DNA of 64,000 bases from Nocardia coubleae NBRC 108252 (lineage in GTDB: Bacteria > Actinomycetota > Actinomycetes > Mycobacteriales > Mycobacteriaceae), in assembly GCF_001612805.1 (NCBI RefSeq), contig NZ_BDBD01000019.1, positions 1-64,000 on the forward strand. Reading direction: 5' to 3'. Every line of letters starts with the position of its first letter. Positions within the stretch are counted from its first letter, which is position 1. Both the position numbers and the translations under genes were made by a program. The notes under the pieces were generated by a model. It saw only the letters and a list, made by a program, of their open reading frames with translations. It ran no database searches and was not told the origin of the DNA. Below, in pieces: positions 41,034 to 50,361 of this stretch.

Positions 41034-42918
41034 GACTGCCCCTCCCCGTGGCAGGATGAGTGGCTTTGATCAGCGAAACCGGCTCCCCTTCGAACCGTTG
41101 CATCGACATACGAACCAGCGGCGCGTACTCGCTGTCGAACCAGGGGACTTTGCGGACGACGACGGGGCCGTGGCCGGGAAGACGAACCAGGGCACGGTCT
41201 TTCGGTAGCGCGGCGAGCATGGCGACGTCGAGGATCGGTTCGGCGCGCCAGGACAGGCTGCGTTGGATCCCGCCGGGGGTGTAGGTGCGGGAGCGGTCCG
41301 AGACGTCGTGTTGACCGGCCATCGCCGACCAATGCTCCAAATAGTCGCGCGAGGCGATGGACCCGCCGTAGACCTCGATCGACTGGGCCATCATCGTCTT
41401 CACACCATTGACCCCCCAGAGGTTTTCGCCCTGCTCAAGAACCTGGAGGATTGTCATCAGGATGATTCCGCAACCTGCGGCGTAGGTGTAGTAAGAGGGC
41501 AGTTCGCTGATGCGGGCGCAGTTGGCGGCCTCGTCGAGCACACACAACAGCGGTACCGCCAGCCGCCCGTCCGGCCGGGCCCGCGCCGTGGTCAGAGCGG
41601 CTTCCAGGACTTGCCCGACCAGGGCGGCGGTCAACGGGGTGGCACCGTCGGGTCCGGTCATCGACAACGGATAGAGGGTGTCGTTGGAGGTGACGAACGC
41701 GGCCGGGTCGAACTCCGGCAACAAATGGGTGCGGGGCTGCTCGGTGGACTCGATCAGGACCCCGTTGCGGATCGACGCCGACTTCCCGCCCCGACTCGGC
41801 GCCTTGGCGGCGGTTTCGCTGACCTGGAAGAGTTTCCGCACCGGTGGCGTGACCATCTGGGCATACCCGGAGTCCGACAGCACGTTGAGGAACCGGCGCG
41901 CCATGTCGTAGAGGCCGTCGCGCTGTCTCGCGTAGAGGCCTTGGCATTCGATGATGCGGGCGGCGGAGCGGTCGTGGCCGTAGTGGCGCAGGATCAACGC
42001 CGGGGTCGGGTCTTGGTCGCGGCCGAGCCATTCCGCGACATGGTGCAGGTCCCCACCCGCGCACGCGGCGGCGAAGATGTGTAGGGCGAATAGTTCTTGG
42101 GCGCCGCCGTCGAAGTAGGCGTCGGTTTTCGCGTTCGCGATTTCGTTCGCCGAACCCGCCGACCCGGAGACGAAGAATCCGGCGAGTTTGCGCGCTGCGG
42201 GGAGGCCGGTGACCTGGTTGAACAGGTTCACCCAGAACCCGCACACCACCTTCCCGGTGACCGCTTGCAGGTCGCACACCCACACTCGCCCGAGTTGTTC
42301 GCGGCCGTAGACGGTGTGCCGGTACAGGTCGGGTTTGTTCGAGGTGGCCAGGCACGGCCCCCACGCCGAAAGCACCGCCGGGATCGCCCACGCCACCGTC
42401 TTGCCGGTCCGCTGACCCGCCGTCACGGTGACACCGAGTTCGGCGGGAACATGCAGGGCGATGTCGCCGATGACCGTGCGCCCTAACAGCGGTCCCGGAT
42501 TCGCTTGCACTTCTGGTGGGGCGTCGATGAGGAGGCGTTGGTTGTCGGCGAGGTTGTCGGCGGCGCGCGCGATGCGGATCTTGCCCGGCGGTTGCATGGT
42601 CCGCGCCGCCGCATCGACCTCCCCGCCGCTGGTTAACAATTGCGCTCCGCGGATCGCTCCTGCGCCGGTCACGCAGAGCAAGAACACCGCGATCGGGGTT
42701 GCTTGCCAAGGCCATCGCTTGTCTCCGGCGGCCACAGACAGCAAGGCGGCGAACGGGTTCCACGACAGGGGTTGCCCGGCCTGCCAGCTGCCGAGTTTCA
42801 AGGCTGCCCACAGCACGAACACGATCGCGAGCAGGGCTAGCAGGATCAGCAGCATGCTGGCTTCTTCACCCAGTCCGGACTTGGTGCGTCGGCGGGTTTC
42901 TCGGGGAGAGAACATCAT
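41026..42918 (-). CDS. TraG/VirD4-type coupling ATPase
   Basis: A 630-residue membrane-anchored ATPase that brings the relaxosome to the secretion channel. Two N-terminal TM helices (about 22-41 and 75-90) precede the motor domain. Walker A is TAGQRTGKT (Lys173), and Walker B is LLCVLDEAANC. LPSYYTYAAGCGIILMTILQ matches the family's downstream strand. The start at 42918 (ATGATG) has AAAGGACC upstream. This is the clearest mark of a conjugative system in the window. No relaxase gene is seen nearby. Confidence 0.9.
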   Translation of the reverse strand: MMFSPRETRRRTKSGLGEEASMLLILLALLAIVFVLWAALKLGSWQAGQPLSWNPFAALLSVAAGDKRWPWQATPIAVFLLCVTGAGAIRGAQLLTSGGEVDAAARTMQPPGKIRIARAADNLADNQRLLIDAPPEVQANPGPLLGRTVIGDIALHVPAELGVTVTAGQRTGKTVAWAIPAVLSAWGPCLATSNKPDLYRHTVYGREQLGRVWVCDLQAVTGKVVCGFWVNLFNQVTGLPAARKLAGFFVSGSAGSANEIANAKTDAYFDGGAQELFALHIFAAACAGGDLHHVAEWLGRDQDPTPALILRHYGHDRSAARIIECQGLYARQRDGLYDMARRFLNVLSDSGYAQMVTPPVRKLFQVSETAAKAPSRGGKSASIRNGVLIESTEQPRTHLLPEFDPAAFVTSNDTLYPLSMTGPDGATPLTAALVGQVLEAALTTARARPDGRLAVPLLCVLDEAANCARISELPSYYTYAAGCGIILMTILQVLEQGENLWGVNGVKTMMAQSIEVYGGSIASRDYLEHWSAMAGQHDVSDRSRTYTPGGIQRSLSWRAEPILDVAMLAALPKDRALVRLPGHGPVVVRKVPWFDSEYAPLVRMSMQRFEGEPVSLIKATHPATGRGSRD

Positions 42919-42931
42919 TGACCTGGTCCTT

Positions 42932-44170
42932 TCAGAAGTGGAGGTCGACACCGGGCGCGTGGCGGGGTGCGTCGATGACACCGGTGAGTTCCGGGCTCGC
43001 CCAGTCGGCGGCGGGGTCGGCATCGGGCAAAGCAGCCTCGACCGCACTGGCGATCACCGCCCCACCCGGCGGGGCAGTGCTGGGATCCAGGCGGAGGGTG
43101 TTCTCCGCCCCTGCGGCGAGCGCCAGCGCAGGCGGCTTATCGAGGGCGAGACCGAGTTGGCTTCGCAGGGCGTTGAGTTCGGCCATAGCGGTGTCGCGTT
43201 CGCCCAGGACGTGCTCGAGTTGGGCCAGCCGCGGAGCTCCGGGCTGCTGCGACCAGTAGTGCCCGGCCAGGCCCGCCTGGTACGCGGCGGTGATCTCAGC
43301 GTGGTCGGCCCCGGCGAGCGCGGCGGCGCGGCGGGCGTGCCTGGCGCCGTCCATCAACCGCTCCAACTGGTCGATCCGGACCTGACTGCCTTCGGGTGAT
43401 TCGTCGAATTCGGTTGCCAGCCGGGCGTGTTGCGCGGCCAGGTCTTGGACCCGGCGCACGGCGCCGATCTGGGCGGGCAACTGGTCGAGCGTGACGGTCG
43501 GGGTGAGGTAGGCGTTGCGTTGGGCGGCTGGCAAGAGGGCGGTGATCTCGTCGTCGCCGGTGTCGAGATCTCCGAGGGCTTCCTCGGCGGCGAGGAGTTC
43601 GTCGGAGCCGTTGATGATCGCCTCGACCTCGGCCATGCTCAGCTCTACTGCGGCTCGCCCGCCCAACGCGCGGTCGACGAAGCTGTCCGAGTGTGGTGCC
43701 TCCACGCCGGGGTCGGGTACGACGCTTAGGTGGCGTGGTCGCCAGCGGGCGCCGTCTTGGGTTGAACGGTCGTTGACCGGTTCGAGGTGTCCGGTCAGTT
43801 CCGCGGCTTGCCGCTGCGTCCGGATGGTGCTCGCGTCGATCCCGGCGCCACCTTCGATGAACGATTGCTGCAGCTGACCGAACTCGACGCGAGCCGTTTC
43901 GGGGTTCGCGGTCCAGGCATCGACCGCGCTGGCCAGGTCGTGCCACAACTGCTGATGCTCGGGTACGGGGCTTTGTTGCCACTGTCGGGCGATGTCGTGC
44001 GCGCGCGCTTTGTACTCGACGACCTGTGCCGGGGTTTCACCATAGGCGGCGATCTCACGTAGCTGGTGGTGAGTAGCGAAGTCGGCGCGCAGTTGGGCTT
44101 CGACGTGGTCGGCGGCGTCCCGGTAATAGGCGGGATCGGTGAAACTGCTTCCTCGGTTTTCCCAGGTCAT
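42932..44170 (-). CDS. coiled-coil-like hypothetical, 412 aa
   Basis: A 412-residue hydrophilic, helix-rich protein (MTWENRGSSFTDPA...) with long Ala/Glu/Arg heptads (about 10-130 and 200-330) and no TM segment. The C-terminal 60 residues hold VIASAVEAALPD, reminiscent of the A-x-A end motif of the six-member family but not clearly homologous. It lies 13 bases upstream of the coupling-protein gene and may act with it. A terminator-like hairpin lies just upstream. Confidence 0.65.
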   Translation of the reverse strand: MTWENRGSSFTDPAYYRDAADHVEAQLRADFATHHQLREIAAYGETPAQVVEYKARAHDIARQWQQSPVPEHQQLWHDLASAVDAWTANPETARVEFGQLQQSFIEGGAGIDASTIRTQRQAAELTGHLEPVNDRSTQDGARWRPRHLSVVPDPGVEAPHSDSFVDRALGGRAAVELSMAEVEAIINGSDELLAAEEALGDLDTGDDEITALLPAAQRNAYLTPTVTLDQLPAQIGAVRRVQDLAAQHARLATEFDESPEGSQVRIDQLERLMDGARHARRAAALAGADHAEITAAYQAGLAGHYWSQQPGAPRLAQLEHVLGERDTAMAELNALRSQLGLALDKPPALALAAGAENTLRLDPSTAPPGGAVIASAVEAALPDADPAADWASPELTGVIDAPRHAPGVDLHF

Positions 44171-44279
44171 CGAGCGCTCCCACCAGTGGAGAGCAGCCAG
44201 GGTGAGGCGGGATTCGAGGGTGAGGGTGGTTGGTCGTGGAGACGGTGGGGCATCGTGCTTCCTCGGATCGAGAAAACGT

Positions 44280-44298
44280 CACACCCTCGACGGGTGTG
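44280..44298 (-). terminator. hairpin with short T-run
   Basis: On the minus strand CACACCC and GGGTGTG pair around five bases and are followed by ACGTTTTC. It sits between family copy 3 and the 412-aa gene, and may attenuate transcription within the conjugation locus. Confidence 0.45.
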
Positions 44299-44384
44299 GT
44301 GAAGTCCCAGCGGTTCAGGTTCGGTCGCCTCGGTCCAGTTCCCCCTGGCCGCGACGCCGACAATTCACGAATCGTGCTGCGGCT

Positions 44385-45338
44385 CTATAGGTCTGGGCCG
44401 CGATTAGTGCCGATCTCACCGACAGGTCCGGGAACCGGATCGGGATCGGGTTCCCACGACCACGCCTTGTCCTCGCCCAGGGCGGCATCGACGACCGCGG
44501 TGATCGCGGTGCTCTCGGCGGCCAGATCGATCGAGTCGGCCTGGCGGATGGCGGTGTCGACGAGCTGGGACCGCAACGCGCTCGTCGCATCAGCGATCAT
44601 CGTGCGCGGTGTCGGCGGCTCGAGCAGGGCGGCGCCGACGTCGGGACCTCGCGGAACATACGGCGGCACCGCCAACGCCGGATCGGCGCTGGCATGGCCA
44701 TTCCAGGCTCGAGCGAGGTCTTGTTCGGAGTAGGCAGCGAAGGTGACCGCGTGCACGCGGCGGATCCCTTCCACGCTCGACCCCCACAAGCTCTCGCCTT
44801 CGGCTGGCGTGAGCTGGGCGGCGGCCGCAAGGACGGTCACCCGGGTGTGCAGTGCCGTCATGTTGTCGGCGAACTGCGCGACTGCGATCGGGTCGGTATC
44901 GAAAGCCCATCTCCCGGTAGCAATTCGGTCCATACGGGCGGCTTCCAGGCCGGCCATGCGTTCCATAGTCCACAAGTCGAGCTCGAGCATGTCGAGGTAG
45001 AACTCTTGGGCTTGGTTCGCGCGGGCGGGATGCTGGCGCACCACGCCCGGCTTCGGTGCGTCCGCGCCGCGCTGCCCGAGTTCGCGGGCATCGACGACCC
45101 AACCCGGGTCGACCCCACCCAACAAGGCCGTGTACTCGGCGTGCTCACGCTGCACGGTGAGCAGCTCGAGTCGCTCGTTCCACACCTGCTCGCTGCCACC
45201 GGAGACACCGTCGTCGAACATGGAAGGCCCGGCATCAGCGACCTCCCGATGCTGAGCGGCCAATTGCTGGATCCGGCGCAAGATGCGGCCTTGCCACTGG
45301 GCCACCGACTCACCGGGCCTTGGAGCGCTCGTGGTCAT
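44385..45338 (-). CDS. conjugation-locus paralogous family protein, copy 3
   Basis: A 317-residue helical protein. The family core is GVDPGWVVDARELG near residue 75. The N-terminal WQGRILRRIQQLAAQH helix parallels that of copy 4 (WQLRLLERIQNTSYDH). The C-terminal motif is degenerate (ITAVVDAALGED). The ATG at 45338 overlaps the stop of copy 4 as TGATG and has GGGGGT upstream. Copies 3 and 4 are closest to each other, suggesting a recent tandem duplication. Confidence 0.7.
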   Translation of the reverse strand: MTTSAPRPGESVAQWQGRILRRIQQLAAQHREVADAGPSMFDDGVSGGSEQVWNERLELLTVQREHAEYTALLGGVDPGWVVDARELGQRGADAPKPGVVRQHPARANQAQEFYLDMLELDLWTMERMAGLEAARMDRIATGRWAFDTDPIAVAQFADNMTALHTRVTVLAAAAQLTPAEGESLWGSSVEGIRRVHAVTFAAYSEQDLARAWNGHASADPALAVPPYVPRGPDVGAALLEPPTPRTMIADATSALRSQLVDTAIRQADSIDLAAESTAITAVVDAALGEDKAWSWEPDPDPVPGPVGEIGTNRGPDL

Positions 45339-46276
45339 CACCACACCCCCTGATCCACACCAGACCCCGGCCCTCGGTCAGGCGGGTGGGGTTGCAGGTC
45401 TGGGTCTGGCTCCCACTGTGCTGCTGTTCGGATCCCGGTTGCTTCGACCGCGGTGCCGATACCGTGCCCCGCGCCCGGGCCTAGGTTGTCGGTGAAGCTG
45501 ACGGCGGCCAAGGCGTGTTCGGCACGTTGGGCGAACTCCCAGGGTGTGGGCGGGCCGAGATCGGTGACGGTCGTGGTGGCGAGGTTGTCGAAAGTACGCG
45601 AGACGTCGGCCTCGACACCTTTCCACGACATTTCCGTGAACCGTTGCCGCAGTTCGGCATCGGTGTAGGAGGCCGCGGTCAGCTCCGCCAGCTGTTGCCA
45701 GGCGCCGGGGCTGCGGCCCCACAGTTGCTCGGCCTCGCCGGGTTGGACGTTGATCAGTGCCGCGGTCCCGGTCGCACGGCGCCACAGCGCCGCCATGTTG
45801 TCGTGGAGTTGGCGTTCTGCTGGCTCGCTGTCCGGCAACCCACCCGTGTGCACACGATGCAGGTACTCCGCGCGGACCAGGGCAGTGTGTTCCAACCGCC
45901 ACACGTCCTCGGCGAGCTGGTCGAGCAGGTACAGGCGTGCCGGATCCACCCCCGGCGGGGCCGACGTCAGTGATGCTGTTTCGGGGGTATCGCCCCAGCG
46001 TGCGCCTCTGGCGCCGGTTTCGGTGGCGTAGTCGATCATCCGTTGCGGGACCCCGCGGGCGTGGGCGTGTAACTCGATCTCACCGCGCTCGTCGTCCAAC
46101 GCCCTCAGGTGGGACCGCCACGTCTCGAGCTGAACGCTCGGACCGTGGGCGGGCGAGTACTGCGGGGACCCGTGGAACAAGGTGCGGTAGTGGTCGTAGC
46201 TGGTGTTCTGGATGCGTTCGAGTAGGCGAAGCTGCCACGACGGCAGATCCTCAGCACCCGAGAGGGGATGACTCAC
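45338..46276 (-). CDS. conjugation-locus paralogous family protein, copy 4
   Basis: A 312-residue helical protein (VSHPLSGAEDLPSWQ...) with the core GVPQRMIDYATETG near residue 80 and the C-terminal AVEATGIRTAAQWEPDPD. I chose the GTG at 46276 because GGAG precedes it by seven bases; a TTG at 46288 overlaps that site. It is coupled to copy 3. Unknown function, cytoplasmic. Confidence 0.68.
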   Translation of the reverse strand: MSHPLSGAEDLPSWQLRLLERIQNTSYDHYRTLFHGSPQYSPAHGPSVQLETWRSHLRALDDERGEIELHAHARGVPQRMIDYATETGARGARWGDTPETASLTSAPPGVDPARLYLLDQLAEDVWRLEHTALVRAEYLHRVHTGGLPDSEPAERQLHDNMAALWRRATGTAALINVQPGEAEQLWGRSPGAWQQLAELTAASYTDAELRQRFTEMSWKGVEADVSRTFDNLATTTVTDLGPPTPWEFAQRAEHALAAVSFTDNLGPGAGHGIGTAVEATGIRTAAQWEPDPDLQPHPPDRGPGSGVDQGVW

Positions 46277-46351
46277 CGGTTTCTCCAATCCTGTTGTTCG
46301 ACTGTGTGTTCAGTGCTCCTGGAACGGCCTGGAGAGACCGTGCGCGGCGGT

Positions 46352-47221
46352 TCACGGCCCCGGCCCGATCTCGGGTCCGGTGTGTTGATCCGGGGTCGGG
46401 CCCGGTCGGGGATCGGTGGGGTCGTGTTCGGTGTGGGCACCGGTGCCGGTGGCCTCGATCGCGGCGTCGATATCAACGCCGCCGACTACCCGCTCCGTGG
46501 GGCGAGGTTCGAGGGCGGCTGCGGCGAGCTCGACCATCCGGTCGGGCAGGACGGGCAGCTGGCGGTTGATGTCGTCGGGAGTGATTCCGGCGGCTTGCAG
46601 CACCATCACCGGCATCGACACCGTGGCGAAGTCGGTGTCGATGACGGCCTGCCACCGCGCCGACAACTCCGCCCGGTCGAGCTTCGACAGGGCGTGCGCG
46701 ACCTGCTCGGTCCACGCCCTGGGGGTGGGTTCCCACGCGTGTTGCTGTTCGACCGTGGTCAAGCCCAGGGTGTGCCCGACCGCGCCGACCTGTTGCCAGC
46801 TCACGCCCATGACGCGGCGGAATGCGGAGAACCCGGCACGCGATAGGTCGCCCTGTCGCGCGGCAGCGGCCCCGACGCCGGCCATCGTCTGTAGTTCAGC
46901 GACTGCTCGCCGGTGCCCGCGCAGGAGGGTGTCGCGGTCGATCGCTTCGGTGCTCAACAATGGTTGGCCGGGTGCCCAGCGGTGTCCGCGTTCCCCGCAG
47001 GCGCGGGTGTAGTCGATCACCGATTTCGGCACCCCGACCGCGGTGGCGATCGCTTCCAGGTTTTCCCTGGTGCGGCGCCCGATATCCAGATGCGCCAACG
47101 CCATCGGTGACAAGCCCTGGCTGCCGACGGTGCGGGATTGGTCGATCAGGTGCTGGTTGTCGCTGGCCAGGTTCTGCACGGCCTTGAGCAGCTTGGCCTG
47201 CACCGGATTCGGCTCGAACAT
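46352..47221 (-). CDS. conjugation-locus paralogous family protein, copy 5
   Basis: A 289-residue helical protein with core GVPKSVIDYTRACG near residue 60 and C-terminal IEATGTGAHTEHDP. I start at the ATG at 47221 (MFEPNPVQAKLLKAV...) because this aligns with copy 2's N-terminus. Longer versions to 47311 overlap the previous gene by 90 bases. It begins one base after the coiled-coil gene's TGA. Confidence 0.68.
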   Translation of the reverse strand: MFEPNPVQAKLLKAVQNLASDNQHLIDQSRTVGSQGLSPMALAHLDIGRRTRENLEAIATAVGVPKSVIDYTRACGERGHRWAPGQPLLSTEAIDRDTLLRGHRRAVAELQTMAGVGAAAARQGDLSRAGFSAFRRVMGVSWQQVGAVGHTLGLTTVEQQHAWEPTPRAWTEQVAHALSKLDRAELSARWQAVIDTDFATVSMPVMVLQAAGITPDDINRQLPVLPDRMVELAAAALEPRPTERVVGGVDIDAAIEATGTGAHTEHDPTDPRPGPTPDQHTGPEIGPGP

Positions 47222-47222
47222 C

Positions 47223-48248
47223 TCACCGGCCCCGTCCCACATCGAGATCGCCACGCCACACTTCGAGCTCGGTGCCGGGGACGCGACCAGACGGGGGTTC
47301 TGCTCCGCCACTGGTCAAGCCAGGATCAGCAGCGGTGGGATCGACGTCGTGAACCGCCGTCGCCGAAACCGCAGCCTCGATCCATTCACCGTCCTCGACG
47401 ACCTCCGCGTCGATAATCGCCTCAGCGGCCGGGGCGGTGGTCGGAGCGAGATAGCCCGCGAGGTAACCGAACTCGTGGTGCAAGTGCGCGTCCATGGTCA
47501 GATCGGCCGCTAGCCCGCCCACGTCGTCGACGCCGCGCGGTCTGCGTGGGGACCGATTCGCGGCGTTGTCGGTGAAGAAGTCTTCGGAGTCCAGGCCGGT
47601 GTCATCGGTGAACCGCTCTTCATAGGCCCGGCGCGCGGCTTCGGCATCCGGAGACAGGTCGCGGGCGGCATCTGCGGCGGCGAACTGGGCCGCTGCGGCC
47701 TTGGCGGCGCCGGTGCGTTCATCGAAGTGGTGCAGGGTGTCGGTGAATCCGGCCGCGCGGCGGCGGATCTCGATCATCAGCTCCTTGAGCTCGACATCGA
47801 GCTCGTGCAACGCCACCTCGCGGGCTTCGCGGTTGGTGTAGCCAGCGATGCGTGCGGCATGGACCTCGCTGCTCTGCTGCCGGGACAGCTCACCGTCGAG
47901 CTCGCGGCGCGCCAAATCTGTTTCAGCCCTGACGATCTGGCCCTCTTTGTGGCGGAGGTCGACCTCGGTGATCTTGGCGGCGTTGTCGATGCGGGCGCGG
48001 ACCTCGGCGATCTTGACCATGGCCAGTTGTTGCTCGGTTCCCAGGTTGCCGAGGCGGGCCTGGTGCTCGATCCACGACCGTTGGTTCTTGGCCGCTTCGT
48101 TCGCGAGTCTCTGATCGGACTCCGCGCGTGAGCGCGATTCCCCGCCCCTGCTGCGGAACAACGCGTTGGTGGTGTGCGCGGTCTGCAACGCCTGCAGAAA
48201 CCCCTGCCGGACCGCTTGCCCACCTTCTTCGACCGGATCCCCGTTCAT
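47223..48248 (-). CDS. coiled-coil hypothetical, 341 aa
   Basis: A 341-residue protein (MNGDPVEEGGQAVRQ...). Residues 35-190 are a long charged coiled coil (Glu/Arg/Ala heptads, e.g. RHKEGQIVRAETDLARREL). A Phe/Asp-containing middle and an acidic/Pro tail follow. There is no TM helix. The ATG at 48248 overlaps the lipoprotein stop (TGATG). Its shape suggests a scaffold or tether in the transfer machine; no direct evidence. Confidence 0.68.
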   Translation of the reverse strand: MNGDPVEEGGQAVRQGFLQALQTAHTTNALFRSRGGESRSRAESDQRLANEAAKNQRSWIEHQARLGNLGTEQQLAMVKIAEVRARIDNAAKITEVDLRHKEGQIVRAETDLARRELDGELSRQQSSEVHAARIAGYTNREAREVALHELDVELKELMIEIRRRAAGFTDTLHHFDERTGAAKAAAAQFAAADAARDLSPDAEAARRAYEERFTDDTGLDSEDFFTDNAANRSPRRPRGVDDVGGLAADLTMDAHLHHEFGYLAGYLAPTTAPAAEAIIDAEVVEDGEWIEAAVSATAVHDVDPTAADPGLTSGGAEPPSGRVPGTELEVWRGDLDVGRGR

Positions 48249-48775
48249 CACAACACCCGCATTTCGGCGACCAACCATGCACGTTCGGCCCCCGCGCGAG
48301 TCGCCCGCGCGGACACCGAAAACTCGATCGGTGTCCTGGCGGCCGAGGTGAGGGCGACAGTGAAGACCCGGCTCGACGAGGTCGCGGTATCAGGCACAGG
48401 GGTATCGCCGGTCACAGCGACCTCGGTGCGCAGCGGCACCCTGGAATCGACCCAGTCCCCCCACGCCTCGGGGGTAATCGGCGCCCACAACGACTCCCCG
48501 ATCCGGGCGTCTGTCGCATATGTGGCGCGCATCAGCGGCCGCGCGGCCTCGAACGCCGACCGTGCGTCCACCCCAGCAACCGGATCCAGCCGATACAGCA
48601 TGGTCACCGCGACCTGGAGAACCGCAGACGCCGAACAGGGCGCAACCTCGGTGTGCGGTGGCGGGAACGCCTCGGCGCGACAGCCCGGTTCGACCACCGG
48701 CGCATGAGCGGACGAACACCCACTCACCGCCGCCAGCACGACGAGGGCGACGCTGGGGAACGCGACGGGTTTCAT
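48248..48775 (-). CDS. lipoprotein with NTF2-like domain
   Basis: A 175-residue lipoprotein. The signal peptide MKPVAFPSVALVVLAAVSGC has a lipobox VSGC (Cys20). The mature part (VLQVAVTMLYRLDPVAG..., WGDWVDSRVPLRTEV) resembles the extracytoplasmic NTF2-like domains of TcpC/VirB8-type proteins and the product at 50354-50920. ATGA coupling links it to the 217-aa gene upstream. It is probably an outer-face component of the channel. Confidence 0.72.
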   Translation of the reverse strand: MKPVAFPSVALVVLAAVSGCSSAHAPVVEPGCRAEAFPPPHTEVAPCSASAVLQVAVTMLYRLDPVAGVDARSAFEAARPLMRATYATDARIGESLWAPITPEAWGDWVDSRVPLRTEVAVTGDTPVPDTATSSSRVFTVALTSAARTPIEFSVSARATRAGAERAWLVAEMRVL

Positions 48776-49425
48776 GACGCAGCGTCCCAGAGTTCGTGCA
48801 GGTCGACGGTGCGCCACCGGACTTCGTCGGGCCAGGTGCATTGCTCGGCGGCGGGGTTGCGCACCGGGACGGTCGCGATGTCGAGTACCAGGCTCGCAGT
48901 CGTAGCGATGCGGTGGAGCCGCGCAAAGTCCAGGCCGCGGCTACGCGCCAGATTCAGCCGCAAGACCCCAGCGTCGCCACCCCACTCAGCCAGGGCGTGC
49001 GCGGCCAACTCGATCGCCTTCTCCGCCGAGAGGGTGGCCGCCTCTACCCCGTCGACCATCTCAACGCCGAAGGTTTCGTGCCAGATCATGCGACCGGAGG
49101 CACCGCACACGGTGAACGCGTCCAGGGTCGCCGCCGACCACACCGTCAGCGCCGGTCCGGTCGCGGCCTTGCGCACGAGGTTGGCACCTGATGTGGCCCA
49201 GAGGATTTCGGATTGGCGCAGACCGTCGTAATCGATCCCGGCGAGATCGAGCAAGGCTTGGATGTATCGGTCCGACAAGTCACTGGTAGTGAAGCCGTAT
49301 TCGGTTGCGAGGCTGTCGAATTCGCCGGTTGTGGCGAAGGCCTGTAGTTCAGTTGCCCGGGCGCGGACCATGTCTTCGGGGGTGGTCGGTGTCGCCGCGG
49401 CACAGGTACGGGGGTGGGTGGTCAT
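48772..49425 (-). CDS. hypothetical protein, 217 aa
   Basis: A soluble 217-residue protein (MTTHPRTCAAATPTT...) with AAGGAAAA before its ATG. The first half is helical (TELQAFATTGEFDSLATEYGF). The second half alternates strands and helices (KAIELAAHALAEWGGDAGVLRLNLARS) and ends VDLHELWDAAS. No motif that I can name. It belongs to the conjugation operon by orientation and overlap. Confidence 0.65.
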   Translation of the reverse strand: MTTHPRTCAAATPTTPEDMVRARATELQAFATTGEFDSLATEYGFTTSDLSDRYIQALLDLAGIDYDGLRQSEILWATSGANLVRKAATGPALTVWSAATLDAFTVCGASGRMIWHETFGVEMVDGVEAATLSAEKAIELAAHALAEWGGDAGVLRLNLARSRGLDFARLHRIATTASLVLDIATVPVRNPAAEQCTWPDEVRWRTVDLHELWDAAS

Positions 49426-49449
49426 CGCGTTTTCCTTCGGAGCGATCGG

Positions 49450-50361
49450 TCAGAAATCTGGTTCGAGCTGTGGGTGCGCAACCTCGCCAGGAGGCGGAAG
49501 GTCGAACAGGTCGCCGTCTGCGATGCCGTAGCTGTCCTCGATGCCGGTGGCGGCGATCGCGGCACCGATCCCCGCGCCACTGTCGGGTTCTAAAGGGGCT
49601 GTGTGCCGGGTGGTTTCGGCGGCGGTTTCGAGCATGTGCGGGGCTGGGGGCAGTTGGTGGGGTGCGCTGCGGGCGAGGTCGATGCCGACCATGCGCATCG
49701 CCGCGACCCGGACACGTCCTTCACGGACCCGGCCCACGTGGGTGAGTTCGCGCCATTGACGCCCCTGATCGGGTGCCGACTGCTGCGAGATCTGGTCCAG
49801 GCGTGCTCGCCAGTCGGTCGCCTCGAGCGACCACCAACCGTTGGTTTCGGCCTCGGTGACGTCCAGGGCGGTGGCGACCATCGCGACCCGCATCCACTGC
49901 AACCGCAAATGCTCGGCCAACTTGTCCGAGGCCTGCACAGTCACCGCAGCGCGGTCGCGGCGAACTGGGCCCACCGCAGCGAGGGTCGCCAGTGTGTCGA
50001 CCTGGTGATGGAGCTGGGCGATCAGCAGCGACCGTGCCGCCGGACGTCGTGGCGGCAGCGAAACTGCCTCGGTTGCTCTGCGACCTTGCTGACCAGCCTT
50101 CTTCGCGTGAGCGATCCAGTCTGCGGGGACACCGATCGCCACCGCTTGCTCATGCACGACGCGACCGACGACCGAAAGATCCCGAAAGGTCTTGGTGCGG
50201 TTGTGGGGTTCCCGCGCCAACTGCCTCAAATCGACGCTGACGTTATGGATCAGCGCCGCCATCCGACGATGCAGCAGCACCGCACCCCGGCCATCGAGGT
50301 TGTAAGGTGCCGCGGCCAGCACAGGACGGGCCGGGTCGCGGGGTGTTGTGCGCTCAACCAT
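49450..50361 (-). CDS. conjugation-locus paralogous family protein, copy 6
   Basis: A 303-residue helical protein (MVERTTPRDPARPVL...) with core GVPADWIAHAKKAG near residue 78 and C-terminal IAATGIEDSYG. The ATG at 50361 overlaps the previous gene by eight bases; a 20-residue extension to 50421 is rejected. It is the family member farthest from the coupling protein, placed next to the VirB8-like gene. Confidence 0.68.
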   Translation of the reverse strand: MVERTTPRDPARPVLAAAPYNLDGRGAVLLHRRMAALIHNVSVDLRQLAREPHNRTKTFRDLSVVGRVVHEQAVAIGVPADWIAHAKKAGQQGRRATEAVSLPPRRPAARSLLIAQLHHQVDTLATLAAVGPVRRDRAAVTVQASDKLAEHLRLQWMRVAMVATALDVTEAETNGWWSLEATDWRARLDQISQQSAPDQGRQWRELTHVGRVREGRVRVAAMRMVGIDLARSAPHQLPPAPHMLETAAETTRHTAPLEPDSGAGIGAAIAATGIEDSYGIADGDLFDLPPPGEVAHPQLEPDF

